A DNA stretch of 61,033 nucleotides, from the NCBI GenBank assembly GCA_903867985.1, contig CAIPTO010000023.1, positions 1 to 61,033 on the forward strand, given 5' to 3'. Shown piece after piece: positions 51,861-59,072 of this stretch. The notes beneath the pieces were generated by a model. It had not been told where the DNA came from. It ran no database searches and worked only from the letters and a program-made list of their open reading frames with translations. This DNA comes from an uncultured Elusimicrobia bacterium (lineage in GTDB: Bacteria; Elusimicrobiota; Elusimicrobia; Elusimicrobiales; UBA9959). Position numbers and translations under genes: made by a program. The stretch's first letter is position 1. Each line of letters begins with the position of its first letter.

Positions 51861-52454
51861 TTAAGGAGCCGTCTGGGGACGCGGGAAAAGGGCGTCGTAC
51901 AAAACTACGGCTTTGCGCGCCGAAAAAGCCGCGGTCTTGCTGGAGACCGTGGCGCCGGCTATCGCGTTGAGCCCTTTGCCGATATCAAAAGGGTCCGGCT
52001 TTCCCCTGCCGAAGAACTGTTTAAGGAAGCTTTTAAGGGCCACGGGGCGGCCGCGCTTTTCAGAAAGCGAAACCACCGCCATGTTCCTTATTTTTCCGGT
52101 TTCTGGGTCAAGGCCGTAAATAAAATTGATGGCTCCCCATTTTCCCGGTTCGGAGTCAAAAAGGGCCACGCCCGTTTTCTTGTCGCCCTTCATCCCAAAA
52201 TAAAAAGTATATTCCAGAACATCCGCGGTCTTTTTGCCACCCTCGGCCGGCAGCGTCAGCGAACCGAGCTGGCCCCTGATGACGGCTATTTCCGCTTCGG
52301 TCAGCGTCCTGACGGTTTTTTCAACCCGGTCCGTGTCAGGCAGCATTTCCTTGATGGCTTTCTCGTCCGAGATCAGCCTTTCGGCCCGGCAATAGCCTAA
52401 CCCGGCTCCGAGCAGCATCACCGCGCTTACTGCAAATATTTTAGCTTTACGCAT
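51861..52454 (-). CDS. Secreted FMN-binding domain protein (RnfG/PplA-like)
   Basis: 197 residues with a signal peptide to about 24. The C-terminal FMN-binding domain has the flavinylation-type motif AGATVSSKT, whose Thr is the residue ApbE would modify with FMN, preceded by the GKIRNMAVVSLSEKRGRP strand. Downstream of apbE by 9 bases, a pairing that strongly supports covalent flavinylation. Probable envelope electron carrier. Confidence 0.85.
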   Translation of the reverse strand: MRKAKIFAVSAVMLLGAGLGYCRAERLISDEKAIKEMLPDTDRVEKTVRTLTEAEIAVIRGQLGSLTLPAEGGKKTADVLEYTFYFGMKGDKKTGVALFDSEPGKWGAINFIYGLDPETGKIRNMAVVSLSEKRGRPVALKSFLKQFFGRGKPDPFDIGKGLNAIAGATVSSKTAAFSARKAVVLYDALFPRPQTAP

Positions 52455-52463
52455 ACATGTTCC

Positions 52464-53465
52464 TCACCTGACTTTATCCGCCTGAGAGGTGACGATCTCA
52501 CCTTCGGCGTTGACAATTATAACTTCTGATCCGGATTGCCGTTTCACAAATTCAAGCGCCCGCTGCGGGCCCATCACAAAAAGCGCGGTGGAAAGCGCGT
52601 CCGCCCATACTGGGTCCTGAGTAATAACGCTTAAACTCATAAGCCCCCTGGCCGGGTATCCGGTCTTGGGGTCTAAGATGTGGTGATAGCGCACGCCATT
52701 AACCTCAAAAAACCTCTCATAATCCCCGGAGGTTGAAATGCCGGTTTCTGAATCAAAAGCGAGCCCGGCGATATAGCCTTCTTTGCGGGGGTTGCGCACG
52801 CCCACCTTCCATGGCACTCCGGGCGCCGCGGAACCGAAAACCTGAACCTGGCCGCCGGCCAGTATCAGGGCTGACCTGACGCCGGCCGCCTTAAGGACCT
52901 TTACCGCTTCACCGATAGAATAACCCTTGGCTATACCGCCCAGGTCTATCCTCACATCCTTATCCGCCGCTATGACCGCGCCGTTCTTTACGGAGATCCT
53001 CCGCCAGCCGGTGCGTGAGAGAGCGAGCTTAATGCTTTGCGGCGAAGGAACGGTTTGGGAAGAGGCGGAGGTTGTAAAAAAGCCCCAGAGATCCACCAGC
53101 GGCTGCACGGTGATATCGAAAGCTCCGCCTGTTTCGCGGCTGATTTCCAATGCCCGTTTCACCAGCTCAACGATCTCTGGATCGGTTATGGGGACCCTGG
53201 CGTTATTAAATTTATACAACGGACTTCCAGGGTTGGTGCAATTGAACTTTATGTCCAGCTCCGCCATCCTGTCGAAGGCGCGGCTGATCGCGGCCTCCGT
53301 CTTTGAAACACCGGCCTCATTTGGAACCTGTATAGTGCAAAGCGTGTCCATCATGAACCTGGTGCGCTTGATGATGGCGCCTTTTTTGGTAAAGATATCG
53401 GCGCGGTAAAAAAACACCGCGGCGGTTGCGGCGGCCAGAAGCAGAATAATCGCTGTTTTTTTCAT
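52464..53465 (-). CDS. apbE: FAD:protein FMN transferase ApbE
   Basis: 333 residues from the ATG at 53465, which has an AGGAAGGG ribosome binding site. An N-terminal membrane anchor (about 4-22) replaces the usual lipobox. ApbE motifs: TRFMMDTLCTIQV, LGGIAKGYSIGEAVKVLKAAGVRSALILAGGQVQVFG, GISTSGDYERFFEVNGVRYHHILDPKTGYPARG and VWADALSTALFVMG. It transfers FMN to Thr of carrier proteins outside the cytoplasm. The carrier is encoded next door. Confidence 0.95.
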   Translation of the reverse strand: MKKTAIILLLAAATAAVFFYRADIFTKKGAIIKRTRFMMDTLCTIQVPNEAGVSKTEAAISRAFDRMAELDIKFNCTNPGSPLYKFNNARVPITDPEIVELVKRALEISRETGGAFDITVQPLVDLWGFFTTSASSQTVPSPQSIKLALSRTGWRRISVKNGAVIAADKDVRIDLGGIAKGYSIGEAVKVLKAAGVRSALILAGGQVQVFGSAAPGVPWKVGVRNPRKEGYIAGLAFDSETGISTSGDYERFFEVNGVRYHHILDPKTGYPARGLMSLSVITQDPVWADALSTALFVMGPQRALEFVKRQSGSEVIIVNAEGEIVTSQADKVR

Positions 53466-53518
53466 ATTTTCCCTTCCTGACAACTTACGAGCGGACTTCA
53501 CAAACAACTACGGCCTTA

Positions 53519-54697
53519 TCAGAAAGTCACCTTTACCGACGCGAGAGCGCGATTGAACTTAATTGAATCCTCTTGCCCGGCCACATCGTCATTCTTCCAT
53601 TTGCCTATATCGTATTGGACGACGAACGTGGCGGCGGGAGCCAGCTCGTACTGGAGCCCCAGCGTGGTGGTCTTATATGTCTCCGTTATTATATGGTTGG
53701 CGGGCGACACGGCAGCCGCGTCAGCCTTGTACAGATTGTAATGGACCATGGCGGTCAGCTTCTCAGGCACCACGCTATAAAACACCTTGCCGTAATATCC
53801 GAAAGTTCTCTTATCTGATTCCTCGGCCGCGCCGGAAAAGAGGTTGTCCTGCCATTTTCCGCCTGCCACTTCGCCGCGCGCCTTAAACCGCTTATAAGCG
53901 TAAGCCGCGCCATAGGACCAGCGGAAAAATCCTTTCTTAAACTGGTTTTCCACCACGCCGTTAACTGTGCCGGTGGACAGCGCCAGCTTATCCCCCCACT
54001 TGCCGGCGCCGAACGAGGCAAAGGTTTTCACCCCTGCGAATTCTGGCTCGACATGTATCATTACGGATTTGCCGTTATTGTTATCGCGGTTGAGGGAGCT
54101 GTTGCCGTTGACGATATACAGCGAAAGAGGCAGCGACACCCCCGCAGCTTCGAAAGGCTTGTATATTTCCAGACCGGTGTCATACCAGCTGTTGCCCAGC
54201 GTGAATTTGCCGCCGTTCTGCTCTTCGTGCCAGAACAATTCTTTGCCGTAGTCCTGAATAAAAGGCAGCGACATAAAACCGGCCCTCATCTGAACGCCGT
54301 AATCGGGAAGGCCCATATTAAAGGTCGCCTCGTAGAATCTAACTGTCGGGGCGGCGCTTATGTCCTTGAGGCCTTCGCCCAGCTTCTTGCCCAGGCTGGG
54401 GGTGGCGCCGGCGCCGGCGTTGCTGAAGTCCGGGGATATGTTAACCGACATAGTATCGTTTATGTCCTTAGACACATACATTATAAAAGTGTGGCTGCCG
54501 AAATAGCTGCCAGCCGAGTAAGAACCCCTGGTTTTTACACCGTTGACCACGGCGTGGCCCCAAACCGAATCGGAAAGCACCGGACCCTCCAGATGCCCCC
54601 CTATCTTTACCAAGCCGTCAACTTCGGCTTTTGACTGCGCCGCTAACGCCAGATAAAGCGCCGCGCAGACAAACAGAAATATTGATTTTCTCATCAT
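53519..54697 (-). CDS. Outer-membrane beta-barrel protein, unknown
   Basis: 392 residues: signal peptide to about 24, then alternating strands throughout (for example KTTTLGLQYELAPAATFVVQYDIGKW) ending in Phe (SVKVTF). It resembles porins of the phosphate-selective or OprP-like kind in general layout but has no family motif I can name. AGGAG ribosome binding site. Inside the flavin operon, so it may be a conduit or receptor for the redox system. Confidence 0.7.
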   Translation of the reverse strand: MMRKSIFLFVCAALYLALAAQSKAEVDGLVKIGGHLEGPVLSDSVWGHAVVNGVKTRGSYSAGSYFGSHTFIMYVSKDINDTMSVNISPDFSNAGAGATPSLGKKLGEGLKDISAAPTVRFYEATFNMGLPDYGVQMRAGFMSLPFIQDYGKELFWHEEQNGGKFTLGNSWYDTGLEIYKPFEAAGVSLPLSLYIVNGNSSLNRDNNNGKSVMIHVEPEFAGVKTFASFGAGKWGDKLALSTGTVNGVVENQFKKGFFRWSYGAAYAYKRFKARGEVAGGKWQDNLFSGAAEESDKRTFGYYGKVFYSVVPEKLTAMVHYNLYKADAAAVSPANHIITETYKTTTLGLQYELAPAATFVVQYDIGKWKNDDVAGQEDSIKFNRALASVKVTF

Positions 54698-54741
54698 GTG
54701 CTCCTTTTATTATGTTCAACGCCCACAGATATTCGCACCCG

Positions 54742-55317
54742 TCAGTCCGCGTTTTTTTCAGCCGCAGGCTCCTTCTTAAGCCACATCTCGTAGAGCGGCA
54801 CCGCCGTCTCAAACATCACGCAGAAACCGAGCAGTATACCCGAAAAGATCATCAGCAGGGCGCCCAGCCCGGAAATATACTTTATAAACCAGAAAGCGCC
54901 CACGGCTATGATAACAGCCGCGAAAGAATCCACCAGAACGAAGTTTTTAAGCCACTCGGGCAGCGTATTAGTGAACAGGAAAATAAGCCCCAGGCAGAAC
55001 ATCATCAGGCCCATGGCTATAAAATGAGTGTGGCTGGTAGAGGTCATCGCAGGCAGGTCCATGCCGGGATAACCGGCGGGATCGGTCACGGAGCCCCGGT
55101 AATGGTTAACGATATTCTCATAAACGTTGCCGCCGAATTCATAGGTTATTTTTTCGCCCGGAGCGTAGGTTTCCTTCAGCAGACCCATGGACGTGTTGAC
55201 ATTAAGTATTGCCGTCAGATAGCCGCACACCATAACCACCAGGAACATGGAAATAAATAGTTTTGCCGTTTTCGGAAGCTCCGCCAGCTTCACTTGCTCA
55301 AAGATGTTCTCATTCAT
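54742..55317 (-). CDS. Inner-membrane protein with paired His, unknown
   Basis: 191 residues with about four membrane spans (20-38, 95-116, 128-147, 152-172) and a periplasmic loop of about 55 residues. TSTSHTHFIAMGLMMFCLG carries H96 and H98 at the start of a span, a placement able to bind heme or metal, though no cytochrome family was recognised. AAGGAG ribosome binding site. In the flavin operon it may be the membrane electron-transfer partner. Function unknown. Confidence 0.6.
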   Translation of the reverse strand: MNENIFEQVKLAELPKTAKLFISMFLVVMVCGYLTAILNVNTSMGLLKETYAPGEKITYEFGGNVYENIVNHYRGSVTDPAGYPGMDLPAMTSTSHTHFIAMGLMMFCLGLIFLFTNTLPEWLKNFVLVDSFAAVIIAVGAFWFIKYISGLGALLMIFSGILLGFCVMFETAVPLYEMWLKKEPAAEKNAD

Positions 55318-55342
55318 ATCCGGTTCTCCTTATATACCGCGC

Positions 55343-56584
55343 TCAGGCGGCCTTACCCTCAATATCCAGCCCCGCCTCGGCCTGACCGCAGTACATCGCG
55401 GAAACAATGCCGGCCAGAAGCCCGACGACACGCCCCGGCGGCCTCAGCCGCCAGCCGCCGGCGAAACTGCCGGCTATCACGGCCCGCATGCGGGCGGAAA
55501 GCACAGGGATCTGGCTCCAGGAAATGCTGATTATCGCCGCGAACCTTTCCACCGGTAAGCCGAAGAATTTAAACGGACGGCCGAGCCGCCGTATGCCCTC
55601 GGCAATTTCTTCCGGCGAGGCGCAGAGGTTCAGCAAAAAGCCGGTCCAGGCCATAAGCATTATCCGCGAAGCGAAAAAGGCGCCGTTCATCAGCCCGCCG
55701 GAGGTTATCCCGACAGGGCCGGCTGAGAAAAGCATGACGCCGCCGTCCAGGCTGCCGAAAAGAGCGGGGAAAAGGAAAGACGCTGCCGCCAGCGATGAGA
55801 TACGCCTAAACTTCCGGAGAACAGCGAAATATTCCCCGGAGCTAAGCCCGGCGGAAAGCGTAAGGATCAGCAGCCCCGCCGCCACCGGCAAAAAAAATAA
55901 CCAGTTTTTTATAAACAAAATATAGCAGATCATCAACATGGCGCCGGCTATTTTCCACTCGGGCGCCTGCCTACGCATGAACGACTTCCCGGCCGGGCCG
56001 CAAAGCCCGGTCTTAACCAACTGGGCCGGCGCGATACTCCGCACTCCGCCGCTTTTAAGTCCCTTTAAAACCTCAGCCGCCACCAGACCGGTGAACCAGC
56101 CCATTAGCACGCCGCTGATAACAAGCCACGGAGCGAAATAAAAAATACTTTTATGCCTTATCATAAGAAAGTAGGCCAGGAAAAGCTGAGTGGCGTTATG
56201 AGCCACGGCGCTGGCGATGCTAATGCCTATCAGGCTGAAGCCCCAGGCCGGGAAAGTGACGGAAAAGCGCAGGAAAATCCACATTACGCCGGTGCTGGCC
56301 ACCGCGCTGAAAAAACTGAGCATAAAACCCGGAGTCAAAAAAGAACCGAGCACGAGGGAACTGACGACGGTCCGTAAAACCGCCACTTCCATGGCGCTGG
56401 CGAAACCAAGGTCAGCCATAGTCACCAGAGTGATCATGTTCGCCAGCCCCAGCCGCACTCCCGGTATAGGATTAGGAATAAGCGATTCCGCTATCTGCAG
56501 CACGCAGGCTATCGCCACCAGCGAAGCTATGCGGTAAACATCCCGGCCCCGGGCGGGATTCAGGTTAGTAAATAACGGCGTCAT
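55343..56584 (-). CDS. Gx-transporter-family protein fused to an EcfT-like membrane region
   Basis: 413 residues from the ATG at 56584 (ACAGGAAT ribosome binding site); a GTG at 56599 is an alternative. The N-terminal half has the Gx/ECF substrate-binding pattern IPNPIPGVRLGLANMITLVTMADLGF and about five spans. The C-terminal half (about 210-410) has further spans and an Arg/Pro-rich loop (IAEGIRRLGRPFKFFGLPVERFAAIISISW) like the coupling helices of EcfT/CbiQ. Fusion of an S-like and a T-like part is unusual. This family is often beside NusG-II, ApbE and FMN-binding genes. Substrate unknown; no ATPase is nearby. Confidence 0.75.
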   Translation of the reverse strand: MTPLFTNLNPARGRDVYRIASLVAIACVLQIAESLIPNPIPGVRLGLANMITLVTMADLGFASAMEVAVLRTVVSSLVLGSFLTPGFMLSFFSAVASTGVMWIFLRFSVTFPAWGFSLIGISIASAVAHNATQLFLAYFLMIRHKSIFYFAPWLVISGVLMGWFTGLVAAEVLKGLKSGGVRSIAPAQLVKTGLCGPAGKSFMRRQAPEWKIAGAMLMICYILFIKNWLFFLPVAAGLLILTLSAGLSSGEYFAVLRKFRRISSLAAASFLFPALFGSLDGGVMLFSAGPVGITSGGLMNGAFFASRIMLMAWTGFLLNLCASPEEIAEGIRRLGRPFKFFGLPVERFAAIISISWSQIPVLSARMRAVIAGSFAGGWRLRPPGRVVGLLAGIVSAMYCGQAEAGLDIEGKAA

Positions 56585-56963
56585 ATTCCTGTTTTTCACC
56601 CTTTATCTCAACTAGCAGTTTATTCGGAAGGCAGGCGATAGTCTCGCCCGGCTTGTTTATCCAGCCGGCATGAACGCAAATCTTTGCCGGGCAATTAGAT
56701 TCCGCTATACGCACGCCGCGACCGGGAACCGCCTCAACCGATATGGCACCGGCTTCAAATGAAAAAGAGCGGCGCCCCTGCCTGTCCAGCGGCAGTTCGG
56801 CCACTGCGCGGCCGTCGTGGTAAATTACGGCGGCTGAAGCCCCCCCGACGCCAGCCCCCGTAGGCAGAATGAGCCATAGTACCGAGGCGAATATAAGGAC
56901 AGCTCCCAAAACAATGTCCTGGGCGCGCGTCGCGTAAAGATTGTTTTTTAATTCCTTAGACAT
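56565..56963 (-). CDS. NusG domain II-containing membrane-anchored protein
   Basis: 132 residues from the ATG at 56963; a GTG at 56987 overlapping the upstream stop is an alternative. One N-terminal membrane span (about 15-35), then an extracytoplasmic NusG-II-like beta domain: AVIYHDGRAVAELPLDRQG, then ISVEAVPGRGVRIAESNCPAKICVHAGWINKPGETIACLPNKLLVEI. The CxxKxC and IACLPN pattern is typical of this family found in flavin/Rnf-linked operons. Overlaps the Gx transporter gene by 20 bases. Confidence 0.85.
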   Translation of the reverse strand: MSKELKNNLYATRAQDIVLGAVLIFASVLWLILPTGAGVGGASAAVIYHDGRAVAELPLDRQGRRSFSFEAGAISVEAVPGRGVRIAESNCPAKICVHAGWINKPGETIACLPNKLLVEIKGEKQEYDAVIY

Positions 56964-56986
56964 TGATATAAGGCGATGCTCCTGCA

Positions 56987-58453
56987 CTATTTCCCGGCAA
57001 GATCAGATTGATGAAGCTCTGTAGCGCGACGGCTTATCTCCAGCGCGAGACCGCGGAATATCCAGGCGTGCGCCGGGTAGAGACAATACCAGTAAATACT
57101 GCCGAACAATCCATGCGGCTCAAAATAAGCCGTAAGGCGAAGCGTGGAAGTTTCCCCCGTTCCCGGCACGGCCTCAAACTGCAGCCAGCCTTTGCCCGGC
57201 AGCCTCATTTCGGCGCGCAGCAGCAGCATACGACCTTCGATCACCCGTTCTGCATGCCAAAAATCCAGAGGCTCACCCTGATGTATCTGGTCCGGGTGGC
57301 GGCGGCCGCGGCGCATCCCTATTCCGCCGGACAGCCGGTCCTGCAGCGCTTTAACCGCCCAGAGCCACTGCCAGTAGAACCAGCCGCGACGGCCGCCTAT
57401 GCCGCAAAACACTTTAAAAACAACTTCAGCCGGCGCCCCGATGTCCAAGACATGGGCGTGGCGGATAATACCCTCACTGTCCTCAAAAGTATATGGCCTG
57501 GCGTAGGACGGAGTATACGCGGCGGTCCACGAGGTTTCCACGGCGTTCTCGCTTAAGCGGACCAGCGCGTACTTTACCGCCGTATGATAATCCAGCGGCT
57601 TTACGCTTGGGAATAGCCGCAGCGCGGCATCGCTGGCGCAGACCACATCGTTTGAAAGACTTTCGAGCAGAGGCTTTGCGAACATGGCGGGAACAGGCGT
57701 TATCAGACCGATGAGCCGTGAAAACAGGCCGGGCGGCCAAAACGGACAGGTGAAAAATCCGCGTTTCAGACCGCGGGTTTCGGCGTAAATTTTCAGCATA
57801 TCCCGGTAAGAAAGTACCGTGGGCCCGCCGATGTCGATTATTTTATTATCAGCCTCGGGATTTTCAAGCGCGAGTATAAGATAGCTCAGGACATCCCGGA
57901 TGGCGATAGGCTGACAAAGGGTGCCTTTCATGCACCTAAAGCATGGGATAAAAGGCAAACGCTCCGCCAGATAGCGCATGATCTCGAACGATATGCTGCC
58001 GGAACCGACTATGATGGCGGCACGAAATTCCGTGACATTGAGACCTGCCGAGCGCAGTATTTCTCCCACCCGGTGCCTGGAGGCGAGATGTTTTGAAAGT
58101 CCTCCGGCCTGGGAACCAAGCCCGCCGAGATATATAACTTTCCTCACACCGTGCTTTTCAGCGGCGGCCGTAAAATTTTCAGCAGCGGTCTTCTCCAAAG
58201 CCTGAAAATTGGAAACATCCGACATGGAATGAATGAGGTAATAAGCGGCGTCCGCGCCGCGCAGGGCTTCATCCAGGCCGGAGCCGTAAAGAACATCGCC
58301 TTTTACTATTTCCACCTGGCCGGTCCAGGACCGCCCCGACAGATGGCTTGGGTTGCGCACCAGGCAGCGCACCTTATAGCCTTTTTCCAGCAGCCGTGGG
58401 ATGAGCCGCCCGCCGATATAGCCGGTGGCGCCGGTGACTAAAATATTTTTCAT
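56987..58453 (-). CDS. SDR-type NAD(P)-binding protein with C-terminal DUF2867
   Basis: 488 residues from the ATG at 58453; an ATG five codons upstream at 58468 is also possible. Atypical extended SDR: ILVTGATGYIGGRLIPRLLEKGYKVRCLVRNPSHL (Rossmann motif), YYLIHSM, VIYLGGLG. The C-terminal third is a START-like domain (EVVFKVFCGIGGRRGWFYWQWLWAVKALQDRLSGGIGMRRGRR...LDFWHAERV) as in DUF2867. These fusions are thought to act on quinones or lipids but the reaction is not established. First gene of the flavin operon, if cotranscribed. Confidence 0.85.
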   Translation of the reverse strand: MKNILVTGATGYIGGRLIPRLLEKGYKVRCLVRNPSHLSGRSWTGQVEIVKGDVLYGSGLDEALRGADAAYYLIHSMSDVSNFQALEKTAAENFTAAAEKHGVRKVIYLGGLGSQAGGLSKHLASRHRVGEILRSAGLNVTEFRAAIIVGSGSISFEIMRYLAERLPFIPCFRCMKGTLCQPIAIRDVLSYLILALENPEADNKIIDIGGPTVLSYRDMLKIYAETRGLKRGFFTCPFWPPGLFSRLIGLITPVPAMFAKPLLESLSNDVVCASDAALRLFPSVKPLDYHTAVKYALVRLSENAVETSWTAAYTPSYARPYTFEDSEGIIRHAHVLDIGAPAEVVFKVFCGIGGRRGWFYWQWLWAVKALQDRLSGGIGMRRGRRHPDQIHQGEPLDFWHAERVIEGRMLLLRAEMRLPGKGWLQFEAVPGTGETSTLRLTAYFEPHGLFGSIYWYCLYPAHAWIFRGLALEISRRATELHQSDLAGK

Positions 58454-58550
58454 AAAAATATTTGCCATAAGCCAGATGCCTTATGCTCTAAAGGAACTTC
58501 TTAAAAAGCTTATGGCTTACGGCCTATGGCAATTGTTATGCGTATGGCAG

Positions 58551-58579
58551 CGAAAAACTGGTGCGCCCGGCAGGAATCG
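58551..58579. repeat. Duplicate of the tRNA-Arg 3' end
   Basis: 29 bases matching 58711-58739 with two mismatches; the last 21, including the CCA complement, are identical to the 3' end of the tRNA gene. The copies are 160 bases apart in the same orientation. Confidence 0.85.
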
Positions 58580-58718
58580 GTCACAGGTTCTCGGTTCGCC
58601 GTCGCGAACCTCGCCCTTCGACCCCGCCTCGCGGACTCGCCTGCTGGCTCGCCAACGCTCCGGCTTTCGATTCCTGACGCGAGCCAAGCAGTTGGCTCGC
58701 TCCGGGTTTCCGAAAATT

Positions 58719-58793
58719 TGGTGCGCCCGGCAGGAATCGAACCTGCACTAGAAGCTTCGGAGGCTCCTGTGATATCCATTTCACCACGGGCGC
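58719..58793 (-). tRNA. tRNA-Arg(CCG)
   Basis: 75 nt with encoded CCA. Acceptor GCGCCCG/CGGGCGC pairs perfectly. D arm GTGA/TCAC, anticodon stem GGAGC/GCTTC with one G-T pair and loop CTCCGAA giving anticodon CCG (arginine). T arm GCAGG/CCTGC with loop TTCGATT. Discriminator A. Confidence 0.93.
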
Positions 58794-58910
58794 GGAACAG
58801 TACGACAGTGCGACAGCAGGACAGTACGACAGTAAGAAGCGACCGCACAAAAATCACCTGCCGTGCTGTCTTGCTGCCGCTCTGCCGCGCTGATAGCGCT
58901 GACAGCGCTC

Positions 58911-59072
58911 TTACTTCTGCCTTGATTTAACCGATTTTTTTAAAGACCAAAGAATTTTTGAGACTTCTTCAGCTAAACCGTACAACCGCTTTGCGTCGAC
59001 ACCTATGTATCCTATCTTTTCTGAGAACTCAATTAAATACTTAGCTTCAGAAACAGAACCGATACTGCCTGG
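58911..59072 (-). pseudogene. C-terminal remnant of a four-helix-bundle (S23/IVP-like) protein
   Basis: The minus-strand frame directly after the alaS stop reads GSVSEAKYLIEFSEKIGYIGVDA followed by a Leu/Glu helix and LWSLKKSVKSRQK, then TAA at 58911. This matches the last two helices of four-helix-bundle proteins (the GSLxELETQL..A..LGYI pattern). The N-terminal half and start codon are missing and it is in frame with the alaS stop codon, so it is a fragment, not an expressed gene. Confidence 0.7.

Noticed and set aside
53037-53409. + strand frames opposite apbE
   Set aside because: Antisense shadows of a gene with full ApbE motifs.
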